From: an uncultured Lachnospiraceae bacterium
Lineage (GTDB): Bacteria; Bacillota; Clostridia; Lachnospirales; Lachnospiraceae
Length of the DNA: 20,274 nucleotides
NCBI GenBank assembly: GCA_910576895.1
Contig: CAJTJZ010000053.1
Span: 1-20,274 of the forward strand
Direction of reading: 5' to 3'
The notes under the pieces were generated by a model. The model made no database searches. It worked only from the letters and a program-made list of their open reading frames with translations, and had not been told where the DNA came from. The stretch's first letter is position 1, and each line of letters starts with the position of its first letter. The position numbers were made by a program, and so were the translations under genes. Shown here piece after piece: positions 1 through 6,415 of this stretch.

Positions 1-245
1 ATGCATATTCATGTTATCTTAGTCATAGTGGAAAATATCCATCTGCAATGCAAGATTTTATGGGAATACATTGTCATTATAAAGGGGAGGAAGGTTTTGG
101 AAAAAACCTATATAAAGATATGTTTGCTAAAATTGATTGGACCTTTGTTATAAAAAGTTTTATGGATATGCAATATAAATGCGGTAATATAAAAGGTTAT
201 TGGGATTATAAAAGACTTTATTCATTTTATAAAGGGGAAAAATAA
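1..245 (+). CDS. 3' end of an unidentified protein (partial, truncated by window edge)
   Basis: The frame is open from base 3 to a TAA at 243-245, giving about 80 residues of a protein that starts outside the window. The segment is rich in aromatic and basic residues (Tyr, Phe, Lys, Trp) with no motif I recognise, no obvious membrane segment and no repeats. An internal ATG at 48 lacks a convincing Shine-Dalgarno, so I treat the piece as a C-terminus rather than a 65-codon gene. hslO begins 21 bases after the stop, so the two could be cotranscribed. Function is unknown. Confidence 0.5.
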   Translation, partial: AYSCYLSHSGKYPSAMQDFMGIHCHYKGEEGFGKNLYKDMFAKIDWTFVIKSFMDMQYKCGNIKGYWDYKRLYSFYKGEK

Positions 246-266
246 AAGACAGAAAGAGGCAAAGAT

Positions 267-1151
267 GTGAAAAGAGATAAAGAGGATTATATGCTTCGTG
301 CAACAGCAGCAAATGGACAGATTCTAGCATTTGCTGCAACAACAAGAAATACAGTGGAAACGGCAGTAGAAGCACATAAACTTAGTCCTGTGGCAGCAGC
401 AGGACTTGGAAGGCTTTTAACAGGTACTGCGATGATGGCAAGTACAATGAAACAAAAAGAGGATTTACTAACAATTCAAATTTTATGTGATGGCCCTATC
501 GGTGGTATGACAGTAACAGCAGATGCTTCTGGAAATGTAAAAGGATATGTAAATAATCCTAGAGTGCTTCTTCCAGCAAATAAAAAGGGAAAATTAGATG
601 TAGGGGGAGCTGTTGGAAATGGAACTTTAAGAGTAATCAAGGATATGGGATTAAAAGAGCCTTATATTGGACAAACAGAGCTTGTTTCTGGCGAAATTGC
701 AGAAGATCTTACGTATTATTTTGCAGCATCAGAACAAGTGCCAAGTTCGGTTGCACTTGGCGTTTTCATGAACCATGACAATACAGTAGCACAAGCGGGT
801 GGTTTTATTATTCAGCTTTTGCCATTTGCAGAAGAAACAGTGATTCAAAAGTTAGAAGAAAGAATTGCTACGATTTCTAGTATTACTTCTTTATTATCAC
901 AGGGAAAAACACCTGAGATGATATTAAAAGACTTATTATTTGATATGGATTTACAGATAAAAGAAAAACAGGAGATAACATTTTATTGTAATTGTTCTAG
1001 GGAGCGAGTGGAAAGAGTTTTGCTTAGCCTTGGAAAAGAGGAATTAGAAAAAATGATAGAAGAAAAAAAGCCAGTAGAGTTAAATTGCCATTTTTGTAAT
1101 AAAAAATATTCCTTTACGATAGAAGAATTAAAAGGATTGTGTTTATCATAA
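267..1151 (+). CDS. hslO: Hsp33 redox-regulated chaperone
   Basis: This is a 294-aa homologue of Hsp33, the cytosolic holdase chaperone activated by oxidation, and full length for the family. The N-terminal substrate-binding domain carries typical blocks (GPIGGMTV near 75-82, GTLRVIKDMGLKEPYIGQTE, SGEIAEDLTYYFAASEQVPS). The C-terminal redox switch has four zinc-ligand cysteines as CxC (Cys241, Cys243) and CxxC (Cys274, Cys277). When reduced these bind zinc; oxidation to disulfides unfolds the switch and exposes the client site (family knowledge). The chosen start is GTG 267, with AAAGAGG at 253-259 about 7 nt upstream. An in-frame ATG at 291 also has AAGAGG in front of it, but GTG keeps the Asp-Tyr pair that precedes the conserved N-terminus in relatives. 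It converges with the DinB-like gene. Confidence 0.95.
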   Translation: MKRDKEDYMLRATAANGQILAFAATTRNTVETAVEAHKLSPVAAAGLGRLLTGTAMMASTMKQKEDLLTIQILCDGPIGGMTVTADASGNVKGYVNNPRVLLPANKKGKLDVGGAVGNGTLRVIKDMGLKEPYIGQTELVSGEIAEDLTYYFAASEQVPSSVALGVFMNHDNTVAQAGGFIIQLLPFAEETVIQKLEERIATISSITSLLSQGKTPEMILKDLLFDMDLQIKEKQEITFYCNCSRERVERVLLSLGKEELEKMIEEKKPVELNCHFCNKKYSFTIEELKGLCLS

Positions 1152-1201
1152 GTTTTTGTGCTTTTTCCTTATATTATTTTCTTCTTCACAATCCTGATTG
1201 T

Positions 1202-1720
1202 TTATTTCTTTTTTGCCATATATCTACCAAATAGAGAACCATCTTCAGGAAAAATACTATCTTCAGAAACATAGATAGGGAATTTTCCTGTATGTTCTGC
1301 TGTTTGCCCATTCAACATTCCTGTATGAAAAGAAAGATGCCTAAATTGTCTTAATATCAGTTCTAATCTTGTATATGGACAATTTTGAGGCTTTTCATAA
1401 AGCATATCATCTGTAAGAGTATCTAAGTAATCAAAAGTCTTTTTTCTAATTTTTGACAGATACTCTAATAACTGTTCATCGGAAAGAACAACGGAACATA
1501 TATTATCTGGATTATCCATTCCATTTTGATGAAAAACTGGCTCATCAAAATGGAATGGATTAAAAAACCACTTATCTGCCGAATGTAATGCATGATAAAC
1601 GAATCTCCAAGCAGGTGCTCCACAGCAGTCAGCATTTCTATCATAAGTGTTTATTGCAGTTTCCATATTAATAAAATTTGGAACTACCATATTTTTTATA
1701 ATTTGACACAGTTCATTCAT
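1202..1720 (-). CDS. DinB-like (DinB superfamily) putative metal-dependent protein
   Basis: This 172-aa protein has the pattern of the DinB/YfiT four-helix superfamily: an N-terminal helix with His43 and His46 (VYHALHSADKWF) and a late helix with an HxxxH pair, His128 and His132 (RHLSFHTGMLNG). Together these would form the usual histidine metal site. Family members include metal-dependent thiol transferases and many uncharacterised, often stress-linked proteins, so the substrate cannot be named. A strong Shine-Dalgarno (AAGGAGG, plus-strand 1728-1734) lies 7 nt before the ATG. A cysteine pair at 32-33 is unexplained. The gene is single, convergent with hslO and divergent from the DUF1836 gene. 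Superfamily membership is fairly sure; function is not known. Confidence 0.75.
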   Translation of the reverse strand: MNELCQIIKNMVVPNFINMETAINTYDRNADCCGAPAWRFVYHALHSADKWFFNPFHFDEPVFHQNGMDNPDNICSVVLSDEQLLEYLSKIRKKTFDYLDTLTDDMLYEKPQNCPYTRLELILRQFRHLSFHTGMLNGQTAEHTGKFPIYVSEDSIFPEDGSLFGRYMAKKK

Positions 1721-1775
1721 AGAAAAACCTCCTTAAATAAAATTCATTTGATTTGATCTTATCATGTTTATTAGC

Positions 1776-1805
1776 ATAATACAAGAGTTTGAAAGTTAAT
1801 GTTAA
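1776..1805 (-). promoter_or_regulatory. Candidate sigma-A promoter for the DinB-like gene
   Basis: Read on the minus strand, TTAACA (1800-1805) is separated by 18 bases from TATTAT (1776-1781). It lies about 55 bases before the start codon, in the divergent gap. The AT-rich context makes chance matches likely. Confidence 0.35.
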
Positions 1806-1840
1806 AAAAATTGTATTCACCGTAAGTCTTTTTCCAGTTC

Positions 1841-1869
1841 TTGATTTTTATTGTTTTATGTTATATAAT
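1841..1869 (+). promoter_or_regulatory. Sigma-A promoter for the DUF1836 gene
   Basis: TTGATT (1841-1846), a 17-base spacer and a perfect TATAAT (1864-1869) sit 36 bases before the ATG. The -10 overlaps the left arm and loop of a perfect inverted repeat, which would let a bound repressor block polymerase. Confidence 0.65.
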
Positions 1870-1890
1870 TAATTATTGTATAACATAAAA
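1854..1890. promoter_or_regulatory. 12+12 bp perfect inverted repeat over the DUF1836 promoter (candidate operator)
   Basis: TTTTATGTTATA at 1854-1865 is repeated as its exact reverse complement at 1879-1890, with a 13-base AT-only-but-one spacer. The arm centres are 25 bases apart, about two and a half helical turns. The element covers the -10 and the probable transcription start, the usual place for a dimeric repressor site. It is not a terminator: no U-run follows and the gene starts just downstream. Which protein binds is unknown; autoregulation by the DUF1836 product is an inference. Confidence 0.5.
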
Positions 1891-1904
1891 TTGCAGGAAA
1901 GAAA

Positions 1905-2531
1905 ATGGAGGACATTGTGGAGAAAACAAATAAGGAATATATGCATGAAATACTGATGGGATTAAAAAACTTAAATTATATTAAACCAGAGGAGATCCCA
2001 AATCTTGATTTATATATGGATCAATTGACAACATTTATGGATGGTCATTTGGAGTCAACACGCCGTTTTTCTGATGATAAATTATTGACAAAAACAATGA
2101 TAAATAATTATACAAAGAACAAACTTTTACCGCCGCCAAATAAAAAGAAATATTCAAAAGAGCATATTCTTCTTTTAATTTTTATCTATTATTTTAAAAA
2201 TATTTTATCTATTAGTGATATTCAGGAAATTTTTGGACCTTTGACAGAGAATTTTTATGGTGGAGAAGGGGAACTTTCCCTAGAACAAGTTTATGAAGAA
2301 ATCTTAAGCCTTCAGGAAGAAGAAGCACGTAAATTAACAAAAGATGTAGTTAAGAAATTTCAGCGTTCGGAAACAATGTTTAGTGCTGTAAAGGGAGAAG
2401 AAAATCGGGAATTTCTAAGAACGTTTTCTTTTATTTGTATGATAAGCTTTGATATTTATGTAAAGCGTGTCATCATTGAGCGATTGATTGACACGCAATT
2501 AAAAGAGGAGACAAACAAATCAAAAAAATAA
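1905..2531 (+). CDS. DUF1836 domain protein, putative DNA-binding regulator
   Basis: This 208-aa protein matches the DUF1836 family. The conserved block spans roughly residues 31-113 and includes TKTMINNYTKNKLLPPPNKK followed by YSKEHILLLIFIYYFKNILS. That arrangement (a helix naming an order of binding, a basic/proline turn, then a helix) is MerR/winged-helix-like, and the family is usually regarded as transcription-factor-like without a known target. The C-terminal third is helical and charged and ends in a basic tail. The start ATG 1905 follows AGGAAAG by a short spacer. The gene has its own strong promoter overlapped by a perfect palindrome, fitting autoregulation (inference). Its stop is only 2 bases from the stop of convergent spoVAE. 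Confidence 0.75.
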   Translation: MEDIVEKTNKEYMHEILMGLKNLNYIKPEEIPNLDLYMDQLTTFMDGHLESTRRFSDDKLLTKTMINNYTKNKLLPPPNKKKYSKEHILLLIFIYYFKNILSISDIQEIFGPLTENFYGGEGELSLEQVYEEILSLQEEEARKLTKDVVKKFQRSETMFSAVKGEENREFLRTFSFICMISFDIYVKRVIIERLIDTQLKEETNKSKK

Positions 2532-2533
2532 AC

Positions 2534-2890
2534 TTATGCTTTCATTTTTGGTTGGAAAACAAGAGAGGCAAGATAACTAAATACAAGTGCTGCAGAAACG
2601 CCAACGGCACAGGATTTAAAACCACCTTCAAATAGTCCTAGAAAGCCATTTTTATCTACTGCTTTTTTAATTCCCTGAAATAAAGAATTGCCAAAGCCGC
2701 AAAGTGGTACATCAGCTCCAGCTCCAGCCCATTTAGAAAAAGGTTCATAAATGCCAAGTGCACTTAAAACAACGCCAGAGCAAACAAGAATTACCATAAT
2801 GCGACCGGGCAAAAGCTTTGTCTGATCCATTAAGATCTGTACAACAAGACAAATAAGTCCACCAATAACAAAGGCTTTTAAATAGTCCAT
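2534..2890 (-). CDS. spoVAE: Stage V sporulation protein AE (dipicolinate channel subunit)
   Basis: This 118-aa integral membrane protein aligns along its length with the SpoVAEb type of SpoVAE. Hydrophobic segments lie near residues 4-21, 29-48 and 88-113. The loop motif AGAGADVPLCGFGNSL (56-70) is the SpoVA signature, and a related AGAGTVVPITGFANS motif occurs in SpoVAC of the same operon. SpoVA proteins form the inner spore membrane channel that loads Ca-dipicolinate during sporulation and releases it at germination (family knowledge). The start is ATG 2890; AAAAGGAG lies about 11 nt upstream, slightly long spacing. It is the last gene of a spoVACDE operon, 74 bases after spoVAD, and ends 2 bases from the convergent DUF1836 stop. 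Confidence 0.92.
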   Translation of the reverse strand: MDYLKAFVIGGLICLVVQILMDQTKLLPGRIMVILVCSGVVLSALGIYEPFSKWAGAGADVPLCGFGNSLFQGIKKAVDKNGFLGLFEGGFKSCAVGVSAALVFSYLASLVFQPKMKA

Positions 2891-2964
2891 AACATAAAAT
2901 TCTCCTTTTAAAATTTAATGAAATATTTATAATAATATAATATCGTTTACTTATCTTGTGCATT

Positions 2965-4053
2965 TTATGCATCTTCTGCTTCTAAAATCACAGCATGAGC
3001 AATACCGGGTACAGAGCCGCCTTCATTAAAACTAACAGGGGAGAGTAGTGCACCCGTAGGAACAAATAAAATACGTTTCCATTCCCTGCGGTGCATTTTT
3101 TCCAAAATATAGCCTGTTAATGTGATTGCAGAACATCCACATCCAGAACCGCCGCTATGTGTATCTTGTGTTTCATCACAAAAAATTTCAATGCCGCAAT
3201 CCATATGCTGTTTAGAAATATCGTATCCACGTTCTTTTAAGATATCAAGTAGAATACGTTGTCCTATATAACCAAGATCACCTGTAAAAATTTTATCATA
3301 ATAATTTGGATTTCGATTAAAATCACAAAGGTTTTGATAAATAACATCAGCCGCAGCGGGAGCCATACAAGCACCCATATTCATAGAATCTTTTACACCA
3401 AAATCAACAATTTTTCCTGTAGTAATTCCTTTAATTAAAATATAAGGATTGGAATTACATTTTTTTGCAGCCGTTTCTTCTTTTTTTTGTTTTTCTGATT
3501 TTTCCGGTTTTTCCGGTTTTTTTCCAATAATAACAGCACCACTGCCAGTAACTGTCCAAGTAGCGGCAAGCGGACGCTGACTGCCATATTGAAGTGGAAA
3601 GCGAAATTCTTTCTCTGCACCGCAAAAATGGCTGGAAGTAAGAGCAAGAATTTTATCAGCAAATCCGCCTTCAACAAGCATAGATGCTAAGGACATGGAT
3701 TCTCCCATTGTAGAACAAGCACCATAAACGCCAAACATTGGTATTTTTAATTCCATTAATCCAAAAGAGGTTGCAATTAATTGACCAAGTAAATCGCCAG
3801 CAATCATATAGCGAATGTCTTTTGGCTGATATCCTGCATTTTCGAGTGCAAGTTCTGCTGCTTTTTTTTGCATATTGCTTTCTGCTTCTTCCCAAGTATC
3901 TGCACCAAATTTTGGATCTTCTTCAATGTAATCAAAAAAGCTGCCTAAAGGTCCTTCTCCTTCCTTTGAACCAGCAACACTAGCACGTCCAAGGATACAG
4001 GGTGGGTTTTTAAATGATACACTTTGGCGGCCAATCATTTTTTGTTCTGCCAT
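2965..4053 (-). CDS. spoVAD: Stage V sporulation protein AD (dipicolinate-binding, thiolase fold)
   Basis: This 362-aa protein is SpoVAD, the soluble, membrane-associated SpoVA subunit that binds dipicolinic acid. It has a thiolase/KAS III-like fold with the nucleophile-position cysteine retained (Cys113 in GACSTMGES). Other hallmarks are TSSHFCGAEKEFRFPLQYG, TVTGSGAVIIG (168-177), MAPAAAD, GDLGYIGQ and GGSGCGCSA (301-309). It is about 25 residues longer than the Bacillus protein. The extra length is mostly a Lys/Glu/Pro low-complexity insert at about 178-202, between the GSGAVII strand and the conserved ITTGKIVDFGV block. The start is ATG 4053 with AAGGAG about 10 nt upstream. It lies between spoVAC and spoVAE in the operon, as in other clostridia. 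Confidence 0.95.
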   Translation of the reverse strand: MAEQKMIGRQSVSFKNPPCILGRASVAGSKEGEGPLGSFFDYIEEDPKFGADTWEEAESNMQKKAAELALENAGYQPKDIRYMIAGDLLGQLIATSFGLMELKIPMFGVYGACSTMGESMSLASMLVEGGFADKILALTSSHFCGAEKEFRFPLQYGSQRPLAATWTVTGSGAVIIGKKPEKPEKSEKQKKEETAAKKCNSNPYILIKGITTGKIVDFGVKDSMNMGACMAPAAADVIYQNLCDFNRNPNYYDKIFTGDLGYIGQRILLDILKERGYDISKQHMDCGIEIFCDETQDTHSGGSGCGCSAITLTGYILEKMHRREWKRILFVPTGALLSPVSFNEGGSVPGIAHAVILEAEDA

Positions 4054-4130
4054 TTTGTTATTTCTCCTTCTTCTTAATATAATAAATATTATTCAAGAAC
4101 GCCTTGATGTTTTTATAACGGCATGTAGAA

Positions 4131-4186
4131 GTATACTCTATATACCTGTCATAAATAGTTTCTTCTATTGAAAATAGAGTGTATAC
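4131..4186. repeat. Imperfect inverted repeat across the spoVAC stop codon
   Basis: GTATACTCTAT (4131-4141) pairs with ATAGAGTGTATAC (4174-4186) with a 2-base bulge, and a small CTATT/AATAG hairpin lies inside. In the spoVAC-to-spoVAD direction no U-run follows, so this is not a standard terminator. It could stabilise or partly attenuate the transcript between the two genes. Confidence 0.35.
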
Positions 4187-4659
4187 AACCAGTAGAGAAA
4201 ACCAACAATCCAAGAAGAAAAAATGCCGTATAAAATAACAGGCCCTGCAATTGTAAAAATTTTACAGCCAATACCAAAGACTTGCCCTTCTTTTTGAAAT
4301 TCAATGGCAGAAGATGCCACAGAATTAGCAAATCCAGTAATAGGAACAACTGTTCCTGCTCCGGCAGCTTTTGCTAATTTTGGATAAAGGTTTAAACCGG
4401 TAAATATGGTACTTAATGCAACTAATGTAATAATCTGATAAAGTACAGCATCTTCTTTTCCAGCACCAAGATAGCGATAAAGATTAATAAGAGCTTGTCC
4501 AAGCGTACAAATTGCACCGCCAATAACAAATGCCCAGAAAAGATTGACAATCCAACTATGTTTTGGAGTGACACTTGCCACATAGTCATTGTATTTTTTA
4601 TTTCGTTTTTGGGAATCTTCTTCGGAAAGAACTTCTTTTATTGTTACTTGTTCAGCCAT
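4165..4659 (-). CDS. spoVAC: Stage V sporulation protein AC (dipicolinate channel subunit)
   Basis: This 164-aa membrane protein is SpoVAC, first gene of the operon. A charged N-terminus of about 35 residues is followed by several hydrophobic segments (FWAFVIGGAICTLGQALINL, then IITLVALSTIFTGL, and a long C-terminal one). The SpoVA signature AGAGTVVPITGFANSV lies in a loop. Bacillus SpoVAC is a mechanosensitive channel component for dipicolinate (family knowledge). The start is uncertain. The longest frame begins at GTG 4677, but the Shine-Dalgarno-like AAGGTGG (4674-4680) lies on top of that GTG. I therefore prefer ATG 4659, giving 14-nt spacing. A sigma-G-like promoter lies upstream. The stop falls within an inverted repeat, 111 bases before spoVAD. 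Confidence 0.9.
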   Translation of the reverse strand: MAEQVTIKEVLSEEDSQKRNKKYNDYVASVTPKHSWIVNLFWAFVIGGAICTLGQALINLYRYLGAGKEDAVLYQIITLVALSTIFTGLNLYPKLAKAAGAGTVVPITGFANSVASSAIEFQKEGQVFGIGCKIFTIAGPVILYGIFSSWIVGFLYWLYTLYFQ

Positions 4660-4673
4660 ATTTTGTATCAATT

Positions 4674-4680
4674 CCACCTT
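4674..4680 (-). promoter_or_regulatory. Shine-Dalgarno that sets the spoVAC start
   Basis: AAGGTGG on the minus strand overlaps the upstream GTG codon at 4675-4677, so it cannot serve that codon. It would serve ATG 4659 at a long 14-nt spacing, which could mean modest translation. Confidence 0.5.
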
Positions 4681-4699
4681 TCTTTTATATTGTTATAAT

Positions 4700-4728
4700 T
4701 AGTATCTTTCATTTTTTGGATTTTATCC
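4700..4728 (-). promoter_or_regulatory. Candidate sigma-G-type promoter for spoVACDE
   Basis: On the minus strand GGATA (4724-4728), a 17-base spacer and GATACTA (4700-4706) resemble the sigma-G elements GHATR and CATNHTA, with one mismatch in each. The spoVA operon is sigma-G dependent in Bacillus (established), and the position about 40 bases before the start fits. The match is imperfect. Confidence 0.4.
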
Positions 4729-4759
4729 TGATACTTTCCAGAAAAAATAAAAAATAATC

Positions 4760-4788
4760 TGTTCAAATGAAAGAAAATATACTATAAT
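4760..4788 (+). promoter_or_regulatory. Candidate promoter for mecA
   Basis: A perfect TATAAT (4783-4788) lies 17 bases after a weak -35, TGTTCA (4760-4765). It would leave a leader of about 125 nt before mecA. The weak -35 suggests an activator or low activity; no obvious hairpin was seen in the leader. Confidence 0.4.
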
Positions 4789-4904
4789 GATTGGAAAAAG
4801 CAAATGATATTGGATAATTCAATAAATTTAGGAGCTATTGAAAACAATTTATACGGATGATTAAAAAAATTGGCTGTGTCGTATAAAATGATTTCAAAAT
4901 AGTT

Positions 4905-4911
4905 AGAAAGG
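4905..4911 (+). promoter_or_regulatory. Shine-Dalgarno that sets the mecA start
   Basis: AGAAAGG ends immediately before ATG 4912 but 9 nt before ATG 4921, so translation should begin at 4921. Confidence 0.6.
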
Positions 4912-4920
4912 ATGTTATGT

Positions 4921-5718
4921 ATGAATATTAGTAGAATGGATGATGACAGTATTCGTTGTATCCTTACATCAGAGGATTTGGAAGAAAATGGGTTAAATTT
5001 AGAGGACTTTTTCCGTAATAGTGATCATGCAAAAGAATTTTTACAAACAATTGTAGAACGTGCTAGGGAAGAAGTTGGATATGAATTTGGAGGGGGTGCA
5101 CTTGCTATGCAGGTAGTTCCATTACCTCAAAATGGACTTTTAATTACATTTTCAGAAAAGGCAGATTCCTTTTTAAAGGGATTATCAGAGCATTTAAAGG
5201 ATATTTTTCAGCTTGGTGGAAATTCAGAAATTGCTGATTTTGTGGATCAAGAACCAACACAACAAGATAGTGATCGCAATAAAGTAATTGAGAACTTTTT
5301 GAAGAATATTATTGAAAGTCGTGTAGAAGCAATGCGTTCTAAGGAGACTGCTATTTCAAAGCAACAAGAACAAAGAAAAATAGCAGAGAAATCATCAAAT
5401 AAAAATGGGGCAGGAATTTCTAGCTTTTTATTATATCAATTTGATAGTTTGGATATTATGGAACAATTTTGCCGTTATGCAGAACCGGGACGTTATTTAA
5501 AGAGTATGGTTTATTATCTTCCAGAAACAACAAAATGGTATCTTGCAATATGGCGTGGACGTATGGCAGAAAAATCTTATCGCCGTTTTTGTACACAGGC
5601 ATTAGAATATGGTAGATTAATTAGTGATCAAAATAATCGAATGATATATTTAAAAGAACATGGTACATGTATTTTGGAAAAAGATGCTGTAAATCATTTA
5701 AAGTCGCTTGGGCAATAA
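4921..5718 (+). CDS. mecA: MecA-family adaptor protein for the ClpC/ClpP protease
   Basis: This 265-aa protein has MecA architecture. The N-terminal substrate-recruiting domain (about 1-95) starts MNISRMDDDSIRCILTSEDL and continues with a conserved helix (DHAKEFLQTIVERAREEVGY). A charged, Gln/Glu/Lys-rich linker (about 105-165) follows. The C-terminal domain (about 168-265) carries the family pattern FDSLDIMEQFC...YYLPETTKWYLAIW and ends LKEHG.CILEKDAVNHL. In Bacillus, MecA delivers substrates such as ComK to ClpCP and activates ClpC assembly; substrates here are unknown. The start was moved from ATG 4912 to ATG 4921 because of the Shine-Dalgarno position. It is divergent from spoVAC and 54 bases upstream of the next gene, probably cotranscribed with it. 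Confidence 0.88.
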   Translation: MNISRMDDDSIRCILTSEDLEENGLNLEDFFRNSDHAKEFLQTIVERAREEVGYEFGGGALAMQVVPLPQNGLLITFSEKADSFLKGLSEHLKDIFQLGGNSEIADFVDQEPTQQDSDRNKVIENFLKNIIESRVEAMRSKETAISKQQEQRKIAEKSSNKNGAGISSFLLYQFDSLDIMEQFCRYAEPGRYLKSMVYYLPETTKWYLAIWRGRMAEKSYRRFCTQALEYGRLISDQNNRMIYLKEHGTCILEKDAVNHLKSLGQ

Positions 5719-5772
5719 ATACAAAAGCAGAAAATAAATAAGTAGATGTTATGGAAAGGAACGATAGGAACT

Positions 5773-6393
5773 ATGTTAAAAAAGTATACAAAAGTTATAG
5801 AAGGGCATACCATATCATTGTCTTGTGATGAAAGTGTAGAAACGCAGGGGCAGGCACTTTTTCGCATTTTAGAACAGCAAAATAAATTGACACCATTATT
5901 TTCTCAGGAAGCTTGTACGATTCGTATTGGCTGGACTTATTATTATATAGAAAAACAGAAAACAGGGAATGACTATATCTTAACTTGTCCTGATTTTCAA
6001 AATGATCCAACAAAGGGAAAAATGGAAGATATTACAGCAGCAATTATGGTACAAAATATGATGATGGATACACTTTCTAAAATAAAAAGAAAAGATGCAC
6101 ATAATATTTTTTTTGCAGATTCTGTTACGGTATCGCAAGCAGTTGTACCGGGACGTGATCTTTGTTTACAGCGAATGGAAACAAAGAAAAAAGGGGATAG
6201 CGGTTGGACAATTGTATTAGAACATCCTTCAGAGGAAGATAAGGCAAAGCCAATGGTAAATGTTTTGGTATGTCATCTTTTAAAATTAAATCCTGCCTTA
6301 ATGGGACTACTAGTATTGCCAGTTGGTGCAAAAGTAATTACAAGTAATGAACAAAAAAGTTTTCATATTAATTTAAAAGATGTGGAAAAATAA
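5773..6393 (+). CDS. Uncharacterised protein with Imm33/DUF2185-like C-terminal region
   Basis: This 206-aa cytosolic protein has no signal peptide or membrane helix. The C-terminal half has the order expected of the DUF2185 (Imm33-like) domain: a start VTVSQAVVPGRDLCLQRME, a central DSGWTIVLEHP, then LLKLNPALMGLLVLPVGAKV. Such domains occur in polymorphic-toxin immunity proteins but also in many housekeeping-like proteins, so an immunity role is not implied. The N-terminal half (about 1-110) is unrecognised. ATG 5773 was chosen over ATG 5746 because AGGAA precedes it closely, with AAAGGA slightly further upstream. It sits between mecA and degV with short gaps (54 and 22 bases), so one transcript is likely. 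The domain assignment is by eye. Confidence 0.6.
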   Translation: MLKKYTKVIEGHTISLSCDESVETQGQALFRILEQQNKLTPLFSQEACTIRIGWTYYYIEKQKTGNDYILTCPDFQNDPTKGKMEDITAAIMVQNMMMDTLSKIKRKDAHNIFFADSVTVSQAVVPGRDLCLQRMETKKKGDSGWTIVLEHPSEEDKAKPMVNVLVCHLLKLNPALMGLLVLPVGAKVITSNEQKSFHINLKDVEK

Positions 6394-6405
6394 AATAAAT
6401 AGAAG

Positions 6406-6413
6406 AAGGGAGG
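6406..6413 (+). promoter_or_regulatory. Shine-Dalgarno for degV
   Basis: AAGGGAGG lies 2 nt before ATG 6416 and 14 nt before ATG 6428. Neither spacing is ideal. It excludes the longest-frame ATG at 6380, which lies upstream of it. Confidence 0.55.
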
Positions 6414-6415
6414 TT

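Noticed and set aside
1133..1195. 9-bp perfect inverted repeat (1133-1141 with 1187-1195) between hslO and the DinB-like gene
   Set aside because: The loop is 45 bases and no U-run follows directly in either direction, so I do not call it a terminator.
2745..2972. Minus-strand 75-codon frame overlapping spoVAE
   Set aside because: It is a shifted-frame shadow of spoVAE, which has full family similarity and its own Shine-Dalgarno.
5773..6393. Toxin-immunity module because of the Imm33-like domain
   Set aside because: No toxin, secretion or Rhs/WXG gene is nearby, and the genes around it are housekeeping.
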